Shown piece after piece: positions 1 through 8,430 of a stretch of 48,732 nt of DNA. The stretch spans positions 1 through 48,732 of the forward strand of contig JACBFI010000027.1 in assembly GCA_013391385.1 (NCBI GenBank), given 5' to 3'. The translations under genes were made by a program, and so were the position numbers. The stretch comes from Sediminibacterium sp. Gen4 (GTDB lineage: Bacteria > Bacteroidota > Bacteroidia > Chitinophagales > Chitinophagaceae). The first letter of the stretch is position 1. Every line of letters begins with the position of its first letter. The notes below the pieces were generated by a model. The model was not told the DNA's origin and ran no database searches. It saw only the letters and a program-made list of their open reading frames with translations.

Positions 1-50
1 CTTATTCCAAAGAACTTTTATAATCCTATTTTCACTACTTTGTAAACATA

Positions 51-88
51 GGAGTTACACGGAGTGAGGCGCAGAGTAGCACGGAGTT
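51..88. repeat. Short intergenic word repeat
   Basis: The leader of the first gene carries the related words GGAGTTACACGGAGT and AGTAGCACGGAGTTA about 10 bases apart. It looks like other low-complexity intergenic word repeats in this window. No coding sense is seen in bases 1-100. A possible -7-like box, TACTTTG, lies at about 36-42. Confidence 0.35.
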
Positions 89-100
89 ATTTTAATTCGT

Positions 101-1054
101 ATGAAAATACTTTGTATTGGAGAAGCATTGATCGACATGATCTGTACGGACAAGGGTAGTTCTTTGTCTAAGGGTCAGCACTTTTTAAAAAAGCCGGGTG
201 GGGCTCCTACCAATGTCGCGGCTGCAATTGCTGCTTTAGGAGGTAATGTTGAACTGGCTGCAAAAGTGGGCAATGACCCTTTTGGCAAACAACTCATCGA
301 TGTGATGCAGGAATTCGGCGTATCCACTCGATGGATGCTGCAAGACGCCAATGCTTTTACAACTTTTGCTTTTGTATCCTTGATGGAAGATGGCGAACGT
401 GATTTTGTTTTCAATCGCGGAGCAGACGGACAACTCAGCAGAGAAGAAACAGATGCCATTCCATTGGATGAAGTCAATATCATTCATTTTGGCTCAGCAA
501 CCGGTTTTCTTCCCGGACCTTTACAAGCTGCCTACCAAGGTATGTTACAAAAGGCATTGATGCAGGATACGATCTTTATTAGTTTCGATCCAAACTATCG
601 TCATCTGTTGTTTCCTAATGAAACACAAACTTTCATCGATCAATCCTGGAACTTTTTACAATCCTGCCACTTTTTCAAACTCAGTGATGAAGAAGCCATG
701 CTGATAACGAATACCCATTCAGTAACAGATGCTGCACAAATATTATTAGATAAAACCAATGCAGTCTTCACCATCACTTTAGGAAAAGAAGGAACCTTAC
801 TTGGATTGAAAGGTAAAACAGAGATCATTCCTAGTATCCCTGTTCAGCCGGTGGATACAACCGGTGCGGGTGATGCATTTGTTGGTGCGGTGTTGTATCA
901 GTTACGTGAAAAGGATTTAAGAAGCATCATACAATTATCACATCAAGAATGGAAACAGATCATCCAAAATGCCAACAAAGCCGGCGCCCGAACCTGCGAG
1001 TATCTCGGAGCGATGGAAGCGTTTAAGCATTTGAGTAGCAGTATATTTTCGTAA
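101..1054 (+). CDS. PfkB-family sugar kinase, probable fructokinase
   Basis: This 317-residue protein is a full-length ribokinase/PfkB kinase. The N-terminal PfkB signature GGAPTNVAAAIAALGG is at residues 33-48. The C-terminal signature DTTGAGDAF is near residues 252-260, with the catalytic base Asp258. The family phosphorylates sugars with ATP in the cytoplasm, and the GGAP(T)N motif is typical of fructokinases, so fructose to fructose-6-phosphate is the likely reaction. The next gene on the same strand is an amylosucrase-like enzyme that would release fructose from sucrose, which supports the substrate. The ATG at 101 is the only sensible start. Another hexose or a ketodeoxy sugar cannot be excluded from sequence alone. 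Confidence 0.85.
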   Translation: MKILCIGEALIDMICTDKGSSLSKGQHFLKKPGGAPTNVAAAIAALGGNVELAAKVGNDPFGKQLIDVMQEFGVSTRWMLQDANAFTTFAFVSLMEDGERDFVFNRGADGQLSREETDAIPLDEVNIIHFGSATGFLPGPLQAAYQGMLQKALMQDTIFISFDPNYRHLLFPNETQTFIDQSWNFLQSCHFFKLSDEEAMLITNTHSVTDAAQILLDKTNAVFTITLGKEGTLLGLKGKTEIIPSIPVQPVDTTGAGDAFVGAVLYQLREKDLRSIIQLSHQEWKQIIQNANKAGARTCEYLGAMEAFKHLSSSIFS

Positions 1055-1068
1055 GCCGAAGGCTTGGG

Positions 1069-1232
1069 CTGTGAGCTTCGAGCCACGAGCTATGAGCAAA
1101 GAAAATAAAGGTGTCAACCAAAATAAAAAGCTCGAAGCTCGTGGCTCACAGCTCGTAGCTAAAAATCACGAACAAGAAATAATTTAAAAATAATAAAAAG
1201 AGCTCGTGGCTCACAGCTCGAAGCTCGCAGCT
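1069..1232. repeat. Mosaic palindromic repeat between fructokinase and amylosucrase
   Basis: Three related blocks lie at about 1069-1096, 1129-1160 and 1200-1232. The first contains GAGCTTCGAGCCACGAGC. The second and third contain the opposite orientation, GCTCGTGGCTCACAGCTCG. The blocks can pair in several ways because the words GCTCG, GTGGCTCACA and GAAGCTCG recur. The third block ends 3 bases before the ATG of the next gene, so it could fold over that ribosome-binding region. It explains the apparent N-terminal extension of the amylosucrase reading frame (GTG at 1206), which is repeat DNA rather than protein. Confidence 0.75.
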
Positions 1233-1235
1233 AAT

Positions 1236-3191
1236 ATGTACCAATTCAATCTCCACCAACGTATCTCCCGCATCTGCACCCAGGAAAAACTTTCCTTATC
1301 GGGTGATGATTTGCATTTTTATACGCGCTTGTGTTCGAATGCAACTGCTATTGATAGTTTGTATCAGTCGTTGTACAATAATCATTTGATGGCAGATGCA
1401 TTATTTGAAAAATTATTATTGACACTCATTCATAATCATCAACAACGTTCTGCTGCTTTGCGGAAAAGAGATCTGGATAAAGCATCAAAGGGCGCTTGGT
1501 TTTTGAGTAATGAGATTGCAGGAATGAGTTTGTATGTGGATCGATTTTGTGGTAAGCTGCAACAACTGCCAGAAAAATTATCCTATCTCGAATCACTAGG
1601 TGTAAACTTTTTACACCTGATGCCGGTGTTTGAGAGTCCGGAAGGAGAAAGTGATGGTGGTTATGCAGTATCTAATTTTAGAAAAGTAGATGATCGTTTT
1701 GGTACACTGGAAGACCTGCGAATCGTTCAGCAAAAAATGTTGGACAAAAATATGTACCTGATGTTGGATATTGTATTGAACCACACTTCTCATCATCATG
1801 AGTGGGCAGTGAAAGCCAAGAAAGGAGATCCGATATATCAGGAATACTTCTACATGTATGATGACCGTACAATACCCGATCAATTTGATGCTACCATGCC
1901 TGAAATATTTCCTGAAACTGCACCGGGAAGTTTTACATGGTGTAAGGAAGCGAATAAATGGGTGATGACAGTTTTTCATCAATATCAATGGGATTTGAAT
2001 TATACCAATCCCGCGGTACTGATTGATATGTTGGATACTATTTTATTCTATGCCAATCTAGGTGTTGATATTCTTCGCATCGATGCCCCTGCTTTTATTT
2101 GGAAACAATTAGGTACTACCTGTCAGAATCTACCACAAGCACATGATATACTCCGATTGATTCGTCAGTGTGTACAAGTGAGTGCCCCGGGAATGGCTTT
2201 ATTGGGTGAAGCCATTGTTGCACCCAAAGAGATCATGAAATATTTTGGTACCGATTTGTATACTGCACGTGAATGCGATGTGGCTTACAATGCCACACAA
2301 ATGGCTTTGCAATGGGATGCATTGGCAACAGGTGATACACGTGTGATGTTGGCGGCACAACAAGATCTACTACAAAAACCTTATGGCTGTACTTGGATCA
2401 GTTATACACGTTGTCATGATGATATTGGTTTGGGATTTGAAGACAGTTCGATTGCAGCTGCCGGTTTCAATGCCTATGAACATCGGAAGTTTTTAAAAGA
2501 TTATTATTCAGGTGTTCATCCCGGCTCGCCTGCCTCGGGTGCTTTGTTTTCTGTGAATCCTAAAACACAGGACGCACGTATCAGCGGATCACTGGCTTCT
2601 TTATGTGGATTGGAAAAAGCCTTGGAATCGAAAAATACATCTTTGATCGATACTGCTGTTAAGAAGATTTTATTGATGCAAGCGCAAAGCTTTTTTGTTG
2701 GTGGTATTCCCATGTTATTCTATGGCGATGAAGCCGCTTATACCAATGATTACAGCTATTTGAATGATCCCGGAAAGAGTTATGATAACAGATGGATGCA
2801 TCGTCCATTGATCGACTGGAACAAGAATAAAAAAACTACTGAGACCGGTACTATTGAGCATCGTATTTTCAATGGCACACAAAAGCTATTGAAACTAAGA
2901 AAACAATTACCGGTAACAGCAGATCATAAAAATATCCGGTGGATCACACCACATAATATTCATGTATCCGGTTTCATTCGCTCATTAGGCGATGAACACT
3001 TGTATTGCCTTTTTAATTATAGTAATAAAGCCGCTTATCTTACCTGGTATGCTTTCAAAGAACAAGGTTACCAGGTCGACAATCTCTATGACTACTGGAA
3101 TGAAAAAAGGTACTCAGTAGGTGCAGACTATGAGTACCTTGTTATTGAGCCGTATTCGTTTTGTTTGCTAGCGGCGGAGAAGAAGAGTTGA
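1236..3191 (+). CDS. Amylosucrase-like glycoside hydrolase family 13 enzyme
   Basis: A 651-residue GH13 (alpha-amylase clan) protein without signal peptide, so cytoplasmic. Numbered from the ATG at 1236, the nucleophile is Asp283 in RIDAPAF, the acid/base Glu325 in LGEAIVAP and the third carboxylate Asp395 in TRCHDDIG. Neisseria amylosucrase uses Asp286, Glu328 and Asp393, and GEAIV and the R.HDDIG motif are subfamily marks. The length also fits (amylosucrases are about 630-650 residues). Amylosucrase transfers glucose from sucrose to an alpha-1,4-glucan and frees fructose, matching the kinase upstream. Sucrose hydrolase is the main alternative, being the same fold with different acceptor use. 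The reading frame extends to a GTG at 1206 but that part lies in a palindromic repeat. Confidence 0.8.
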   Translation: MYQFNLHQRISRICTQEKLSLSGDDLHFYTRLCSNATAIDSLYQSLYNNHLMADALFEKLLLTLIHNHQQRSAALRKRDLDKASKGAWFLSNEIAGMSLYVDRFCGKLQQLPEKLSYLESLGVNFLHLMPVFESPEGESDGGYAVSNFRKVDDRFGTLEDLRIVQQKMLDKNMYLMLDIVLNHTSHHHEWAVKAKKGDPIYQEYFYMYDDRTIPDQFDATMPEIFPETAPGSFTWCKEANKWVMTVFHQYQWDLNYTNPAVLIDMLDTILFYANLGVDILRIDAPAFIWKQLGTTCQNLPQAHDILRLIRQCVQVSAPGMALLGEAIVAPKEIMKYFGTDLYTARECDVAYNATQMALQWDALATGDTRVMLAAQQDLLQKPYGCTWISYTRCHDDIGLGFEDSSIAAAGFNAYEHRKFLKDYYSGVHPGSPASGALFSVNPKTQDARISGSLASLCGLEKALESKNTSLIDTAVKKILLMQAQSFFVGGIPMLFYGDEAAYTNDYSYLNDPGKSYDNRWMHRPLIDWNKNKKTTETGTIEHRIFNGTQKLLKLRKQLPVTADHKNIRWITPHNIHVSGFIRSLGDEHLYCLFNYSNKAAYLTWYAFKEQGYQVDNLYDYWNEKRYSVGADYEYLVIEPYSFCLLAAEKKS

Positions 3192-3263
3192 TAGTTGTTA
3201 GTTGACAGTTGACAGAAGAGAAAATAGATTTTTCCTGTCAACTGTCAACTAACAACTATCAAC
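3187..3263. repeat. 29-bp inverted repeat hairpin, copy 1
   Basis: Two perfect 29-base arms (3187-3215 and 3235-3263) flank a 19-base loop. The arms are made of the words GTTGATAG, TTGTTAG and GTTGACAG. The left arm overlaps the TGA stop of the amylosucrase gene (3189-3191) and the right arm ends 12 bases before the stop codon of the convergent lipoprotein gene. A near-identical copy lies at 5821-5894. Position and stem strength suggest a transcript 3' end structure for both convergent genes, although no T-run follows. Confidence 0.85.
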
Positions 3264-3275
3264 CTACTCTAATCA

Positions 3276-4820
3276 CTAATCTGCTCCATCTGTCTTCGCT
3301 CTACTCACCGCGTAGGCGCCAACTTTATTACCGGTTTCTAATCCTTTTTCACAATCACTGCGATAGTGGATACCTCCGTACATTCTGGAGATAGATGCTT
3401 CTTTCGCCATAGCATCATATTCCTTTGCTCTGGAGGGTACAATATGACTCAGAATGGTGGCTGCCGCAGCACTGAATGTTGAGTGTCCGGAAATATATGC
3501 AGGGAAATTCGGCAAACCTGTGAGTGTTTTTATTTCAGGATTGAGCTGACTGGGTCTGGGATTGAAATAAAAAAACTTGGTATCCCAACATACAATTGCA
3601 GCATCCATCATTGCCATATTCAGCAATGCCATATTTCTTGCCCAACGCACTTCGCTAAATCCTTGTTTGATAAAATCTGCATCTGCAATGGCACCCCAAT
3701 GTCCGGGAGGCGTAGGTGTGGCAATACCATCCGCCCAAAAATGGGTGATTCGAATTCTTTCCGGTGTCGGATTCTTTACAAAGTCTAGTATTTCTGCCAG
3801 TTCTTTTTTCATTTGTTCACTGGAAGTAGATGGTGGTGGACCCGGTCTTAAAGTAGGAGTCGTTGTTTCATCAAAAAGAAAAGGTCGAACATTACCAAAA
3901 CCCGGTAACATAGGTGGACGTTTAGGTGTTTCCATACTGATCCATGGAATTTCACCACGTGCAACAGTATTAGTTTCCAAAGCAGTCCAGCTAGCTTGGT
4001 TACCTGCAGCAGCACCGGCTCTGTCAGCTCTTGCGCGAGTCGTGAATTTTTGTGCCACCAATCTGCCCAAAGCTTCTCCAGCCTCTATGTCGCTGCGGGT
4101 AGCAACACCTGCCATGATCTTGGAAAGTTTTTGTTCATCTGCTTTCTGTTGTATGAAAGCGATCTCACCCGGAAAAAGAAGCTTCATCATCTCAGCAGTA
4201 ACACCTGCTAACACTGCATCCTCAGATGGATAAGAAGGCAGATCACTGGTAGGTAGTTTTGCTTTGATGGATGCATCTGTTTTATAAGGCGCAGGTCTGT
4301 TGTATAGTTTCTTATAATGCCAAGCAGCCACCAAAGCATCATACTGTGCTGCACTTACATACGCATAAGCTCTTGCAGCGTAAGGAGGATTAGCAAAAGG
4401 AAACAATGGATAGGCAAATGGATTGTTGGCACTTGGAAAAGGATAAGTACCATCTGCATTTTGATAAGGAGGCAAATTGTATTTTGATACCAATTGTCTC
4501 ATCAACTCATTCCATCTCAACACACCACCCGCTCCCCAATATCTGATGCTTGCTTCCTGCGATGCGGTAAGATCACGCTGATAGCCTTTGATCTCATTGA
4601 GTTCTGCAATATAACCCGGAGTAGTAATCGCAGCAGGTGCAGCCACAGGAAATTCTGTTGGACCGGTTAATAAGACAGGTTTCCAGATGCCGGCATCAAT
4701 ATCAGTTTTATTGGGCGCCAGCAAAGGAGCATTATCAGTTGTATTAGGAGCATCTTTTGAACACGACAGCTGCAGCATCAAAAAGATGACCAAGAGTAAA
4801 AAGGATAGATTCTTTTTCAT
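3276..4820 (-). CDS. PAP2/vanadium-haloperoxidase-like lipoprotein 1
   Basis: A 514-residue protein with a lipoprotein signal (lipid Cys near residue 20, LQLSC). The C-terminal half has the complete PAP2/vanadate-binding signature: Lys415 and Arg422 (K-x6-RP), Ser444-Gly445-His446, then Ser478-Arg479 and His485 with Asp489 (SR-x5-H-x3-D). This is the site shared by class A acid phosphatases and vanadium haloperoxidases, so the protein may bind phosphate or vanadate. Which reaction it catalyses cannot be told. Residues about 165-250 look like a second, degenerate copy of the module (see findings). It is the last gene of a minus-strand unit and starts only 3 bases after the stop of the barrel gene before it, so they are surely co-transcribed. 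Confidence 0.8.
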   Translation of the reverse strand: MKKNLSFLLLVIFLMLQLSCSKDAPNTTDNAPLLAPNKTDIDAGIWKPVLLTGPTEFPVAAPAAITTPGYIAELNEIKGYQRDLTASQEASIRYWGAGGVLRWNELMRQLVSKYNLPPYQNADGTYPFPSANNPFAYPLFPFANPPYAARAYAYVSAAQYDALVAAWHYKKLYNRPAPYKTDASIKAKLPTSDLPSYPSEDAVLAGVTAEMMKLLFPGEIAFIQQKADEQKLSKIMAGVATRSDIEAGEALGRLVAQKFTTRARADRAGAAAGNQASWTALETNTVARGEIPWISMETPKRPPMLPGFGNVRPFLFDETTTPTLRPGPPPSTSSEQMKKELAEILDFVKNPTPERIRITHFWADGIATPTPPGHWGAIADADFIKQGFSEVRWARNMALLNMAMMDAAIVCWDTKFFYFNPRPSQLNPEIKTLTGLPNFPAYISGHSTFSAAAATILSHIVPSRAKEYDAMAKEASISRMYGGIHYRSDCEKGLETGNKVGAYAVSRAKTDGAD

Positions 4821-4823
4821 GAT

Positions 4824-5789
4824 TTATTTTTTTGAAGTGTCAGCCTTTTTTTCTGTTTTCTTTTTTGGTGTGAAATCCAGAATATAGAAAACGCCTCCTC
4901 CTATATTGGAAGCTTGTCCCATATTCCTACCACTCAATGTTGCATTGGCATTGGCGATGAGTGATAATCCATCTACACCTTTCAGGTTGTACTTAAAATT
5001 GACTCCCAGCATGGTTGCATTCATTCTGTTGCTGACAAATGGCATATTGTTTCTCGTGATATCAAAACCTCCGAGTGTGGTCCATTTGTTCCATACAGCT
5101 TCTGCAATGAGTCTGCCGGTTCTGTAACCCGCTCGAATATTTATGGAAGAAGCATCGGGCATGGCTACTTCATTGGTTTGGTGTAACTGCGTAGTATAAT
5201 AGAGTTCTCTGTCTAAGGTTACTTTATCTCTTACCACATATGTTCCGGAAACGGTTGCAAACCATGAGCCGATTTGATAGTCAGCCATGGCTCTGAGCGA
5301 AAGCGTTTTACTGCGCAATCCTATTGAAAAAGGTAAGAGATCCGGTGTATAATCTGATACCGGTAAAGAAACTCCACCAATTGCATAAAACGCCAATACA
5401 CTTTTGCCGAAGTCTTTTTCATAGGGCATCCACTTTACCCAAAGCGAAAGATCTTGTAATCCACTTAGCCCACTGAATGTTCCAGTTGATGCTTTTGTTT
5501 TGATATAAGGCAACCCGAATAATACATTTAGTTTATCAGATACCCCATAGTTACCCATGTAGGCAATAGTAGTGGTAGAAACAGTACCCAGATTGAGATT
5601 GTTTCTTTTCAAAGTACCTTCCCAATATTGATCCCAGCTACTGTAGTTGTACATCAAACCACTACAGTAATTATTCTTTGCCATCATAATCCCATCAATC
5701 TCTGTTTGTGCTTTTGATGGAATACATGCAGCCATTGTTATGATCAGCAAGCATGTAATACGATGAATGCTTGTTTTGATTATTTGCAT
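4824..5789 (-). CDS. Outer-membrane beta-barrel protein (transporter-like)
   Basis: A 321-residue protein with an N-terminal signal peptide ending near PSKAQ (about residue 28). The rest alternates short amphipathic strands rich in Gly, Tyr and Ser (for example LNVLFGLPYIKTK and LSLRAMADYQIG), as in outer-membrane barrels annotated as transporter or phenol-degradation MetA-like proteins. No catalytic motif is visible. The C-terminus is a Lys-rich tail (TPKKKTEKKADTSKK), unusual for a barrel that normally ends in an aromatic residue, so the tail may be periplasmic. It lies between another barrel gene (104 bases upstream, the gap filled by a hairpin) and a haloperoxidase-like lipoprotein gene (3 bases downstream). 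Function unknown. Confidence 0.65.
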   Translation of the reverse strand: MQIIKTSIHRITCLLIITMAACIPSKAQTEIDGIMMAKNNYCSGLMYNYSSWDQYWEGTLKRNNLNLGTVSTTTIAYMGNYGVSDKLNVLFGLPYIKTKASTGTFSGLSGLQDLSLWVKWMPYEKDFGKSVLAFYAIGGVSLPVSDYTPDLLPFSIGLRSKTLSLRAMADYQIGSWFATVSGTYVVRDKVTLDRELYYTTQLHQTNEVAMPDASSINIRAGYRTGRLIAEAVWNKWTTLGGFDITRNNMPFVSNRMNATMLGVNFKYNLKGVDGLSLIANANATLSGRNMGQASNIGGGVFYILDFTPKKKTEKKADTSKK

Positions 5790-5820
5790 GATGAATAGTT
5801 TTGTTGTGAAAGACTATTGG

Positions 5821-5894
5821 GTTGACAGTTGTTAGTTGACAGTTGACAGAAGAGAAATTGCTTTCCTGTCAACTGTCAACTAACAACTATCAAC
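5821..5894. repeat. 29-bp inverted repeat hairpin, copy 2
   Basis: Arms at 5821-5849 and 5866-5894 pair at 28 of 29 positions around a 16-base loop. The right arm is identical to that of copy 1 at 3235-3263; the left arm differs by one base. Both loops begin AAGAGAAA and end TTTC. The element starts at the base of the stop codon of the upstream barrel gene and fills the gap to the next gene in the same operon, so it is more likely an mRNA processing or stability element, or a mobile palindrome, than a plain terminator. Confidence 0.85.
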
Positions 5895-6991
5895 TAAAAC
5901 CTGAGACTCATCCCCACATTCACTGCCAAATCAGCAAATGCGGCATCTCCCTGTGCGTAAACTCCGGTGATTTTTGTTCTTTGCTTGTCTGCATAGCTCT
6001 GTGTACGGCTTCTCACTACCGCTACAGGAACATAGGCATAGAGATTCAACTTTTTTACTGAATAAGTGATCCCTGGTTCGATGGAATTAACATAACCAGG
6101 TCTACGGAATCCATAACTGCCGCCGATGAGATCGGAAGAAGGAACAGCTTCATGTCTGTAACCTGCTGAGAAAGTAAATCTATTCACTGTGTAATTTGCT
6201 CCAAAACGAATCATGTATTGATCAGGTACACTCATCACATCACTACCATATTGGATAGCTGTTGTGGATGTTGTTCCTCCTCTTGCCGTAGAAACACCGT
6301 TATGCTCTCTGGGATTTAGCAGATAAAAGAAATTACCATACAAACTGAGTTGTCTGTTGATGGTTTGAAATGCATTGATCTCTGTCGTGAATCCTGTTCC
6401 ACCATCACCCAACTGTATCGACTGATCTACAGGACCTAATACTTTTGCACCCGTGTTCGTATAAAAATGATCCATCACACGATAATCGCCGGTAGGTAAT
6501 TTGATACCCAGTCCCGCTTGTAAAGCAAACTTCTTTCCTTTCGCCGGATCCGTCACCCAATAGTAACCCGACACCCTTGCATCACCCAAACCGAAAGAAC
6601 TAGTAAGGTGACGTGCAGCTCCTCCATGTTCGTATAAAGAAGTACGTGTATTAGAGATCATAGGAATGCTGAATGCCATTGACCATCTGCTATTGAATAC
6701 ACGAATCAAACTCATATCAACAGTTACATTGTTATTGATGACCTGTGTATTGTTCGCAATACGATGTTTTTGTTCTGCGGTTCCTACATAGTGGCGAAAA
6801 GAATTAAAATAGCGGGTATTCAGGTTGAGTGTCCATTTACTGGGAACTGTATCAGAACCCTTGTGATCAATGGTACACATACCACCCACACCACGTATGG
6901 CTACACAACCTTGCGAGTTGGCATCAGTATATACAAGAAATGAAAAGAATACTATAAAAATTAAAGATCTCATTGTTTTGGTTTTAGGCAT
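5894..6991 (-). CDS. Outer-membrane beta-barrel protein (transporter-like)
   Basis: A 365-residue secreted protein. The signal peptide spans the hydrophobic stretch MRSLIFIVFFSFLVY and probably ends at ANSQG; translation may begin at Met7 (6973) rather than at 6991. Residues from about 45 onward form regular amphipathic strands with turns such as GLGDARVSGYYWV and IKLPTGDY, and the protein ends in ...VGMSLRF, a C-terminal Phe typical of barrels inserted by the Bam machinery. It resembles the loose transporter/MetA group. It sits 57 bases downstream of one haloperoxidase-like lipoprotein gene and upstream of a second barrel gene, so it probably belongs to the same surface complex or export route. 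Substrate unknown. Confidence 0.65.
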   Translation of the reverse strand: MPKTKTMRSLIFIVFFSFLVYTDANSQGCVAIRGVGGMCTIDHKGSDTVPSKWTLNLNTRYFNSFRHYVGTAEQKHRIANNTQVINNNVTVDMSLIRVFNSRWSMAFSIPMISNTRTSLYEHGGAARHLTSSFGLGDARVSGYYWVTDPAKGKKFALQAGLGIKLPTGDYRVMDHFYTNTGAKVLGPVDQSIQLGDGGTGFTTEINAFQTINRQLSLYGNFFYLLNPREHNGVSTARGGTTSTTAIQYGSDVMSVPDQYMIRFGANYTVNRFTFSAGYRHEAVPSSDLIGGSYGFRRPGYVNSIEPGITYSVKKLNLYAYVPVAVVRSRTQSYADKQRTKITGVYAQGDAAFADLAVNVGMSLRF

Positions 6992-7048
6992 AGCAATGAA
7001 TCACATGCTACATGTGTAATCCATTCAATTGCTATTTGTCTGTTATCG

Positions 7049-8374
7049 TTATTTCTTCATTTTAAGTCTGTCAACGATGAGTCTGCCGACACGTTGACCT
7101 AAATCGGTACTAACAATACAGGAATTGTGAAAATGAATGCCACCATAAAACCTAGCCCAGTTATTCTCTTCAGCTGCATGTCTGAATGATTTGAACGAAC
7201 GATTGGGTATGCCAAATTCCAGTTCAGTAGAATCAGTATAAGCAAAATTATCTCCAAATACACTTGTCAGTGCTTCTGCAGCAGCTGATGAGATCGTGGA
7301 ATGTCCGCAAGTATATTCCGGGAAAGCAGGAGTTTGTAAATAAGGTCTCCAGTTGGGATCAATGTACTCATTGATAATCGTTTCCGGACGTGCAGTATTG
7401 TATTTATACTTCACATACCAAGACTGAATAAATGCATCAAATAAAGCAATGGATGTTTTGGCTACTGCATATACATGTGTAGCAAAATCTGCATTGGCTT
7501 TTTTTCCGGCAATCCCTACAATACTCATCCAGTGACCTGAAGGTGAGAATTTTTTACTGCCAAACATCACATGGCCGGTTACATTCATTTTAAATGGATT
7601 ATCATCCCAAAATTCTGCAATATGTTTCTGCTCTGGTGTCAAGCTGTCAATGGCATTTTTTATGGCTATTACTTCCTGATAGTACTTGCTTTTTTTATCT
7701 GACATATTAAAAATCGGTGGCGCCGGCGGATCAAAAATTCCGGCACTGTCTATCACCAAAGGTCTTATTTCATGCCAATGAGGTTCAACCGCAGTGGCAT
7801 ACATAGGAGGCGTGGGCACCCAGCGACCGGGTATTTTTTTCACAGCATATTTTTCTGCTCCGCGAGTTTCGAGATAATTATCTTTCTTACTCCAACGGAT
7901 GATATGCATGCTGATACTGTCAGCCAGTTTTCTTGATGCCTCTTCCATTTTTTTACTCAAGCCCTTGTCTCTGGCTACTTGTAGAATACTGTCTTCATAC
8001 AATTTCAAACTTCCTTCCGGAAAAGTAACCGACTCTCCTACTTTCATATACGCCAGTAAAGTGGCCAACTCAATATCTGCTTCTGTATCAATAGCAGAGA
8101 TATTGGGTTGTTGAAGTCCCTTGAGTTGTCCGCCCAAAGAAGCATACTGATCTGGATAAGCAGCAGCAATTACTTCATACGCTGCAATAGCAGCATAAGC
8201 GTAGTTGCGTGATGCGACCATGGGTGGAAAATTATTTCCCATCACCACGGTATTTAATTCGTGAACAGTATGACTAAAAAGGGCAGGATCATGTAGGAAA
8301 TTCTTGTACTCAGTTGACTGCTTACATGACTGAATGCATATAAGCAGCATGAGCCCACCTAAGAGCTTTTTCAT
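7049..8374 (-). CDS. PAP2/vanadium-haloperoxidase-like lipoprotein 2 (Cys variant)
   Basis: A 441-residue lipoprotein (lipid Cys17 in CIQSC). It shares length and register with the lipoprotein encoded at 14647-15966: both have K-x6-RP at Lys322/Arg329, the GH pair at 357-358 and YGGIH ending at His414. Here the residue before Gly-His is Cys356 (EYTCGHST) where the family has Ser. The usual SR is Ala407-Arg408, and the Asp four residues after the histidine is Ser. Lys, both Arg and both His are kept, so an oxyanion site could still form with changed chemistry. It lies 56 bases downstream of the small anchored protein gene and 57 bases upstream of a barrel gene. Confidence 0.78.
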   Translation of the reverse strand: MKKLLGGLMLLICIQSCKQSTEYKNFLHDPALFSHTVHELNTVVMGNNFPPMVASRNYAYAAIAAYEVIAAAYPDQYASLGGQLKGLQQPNISAIDTEADIELATLLAYMKVGESVTFPEGSLKLYEDSILQVARDKGLSKKMEEASRKLADSISMHIIRWSKKDNYLETRGAEKYAVKKIPGRWVPTPPMYATAVEPHWHEIRPLVIDSAGIFDPPAPPIFNMSDKKSKYYQEVIAIKNAIDSLTPEQKHIAEFWDDNPFKMNVTGHVMFGSKKFSPSGHWMSIVGIAGKKANADFATHVYAVAKTSIALFDAFIQSWYVKYKYNTARPETIINEYIDPNWRPYLQTPAFPEYTCGHSTISSAAAEALTSVFGDNFAYTDSTELEFGIPNRSFKSFRHAAEENNWARFYGGIHFHNSCIVSTDLGQRVGRLIVDRLKMKK

Positions 8375-8430
8375 AAAACGGTTTGTAAAATAAAATCAGA
8401 TAAAAAAAGAGTATGCTTAATGAACCATCA

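Noticed and set aside
1206-1235. N-terminal extension of the amylosucrase frame from a GTG
   Set aside because: The codons lie in a palindromic repeat present twice more in the gap; family homology begins at the ATG at 1236.
3577-4233. Long plus-strand open frame of 218 codons
   Set aside because: It is antisense to the VHPO-like lipoprotein gene, has no family resemblance and mirrors the codon pattern of the real gene.
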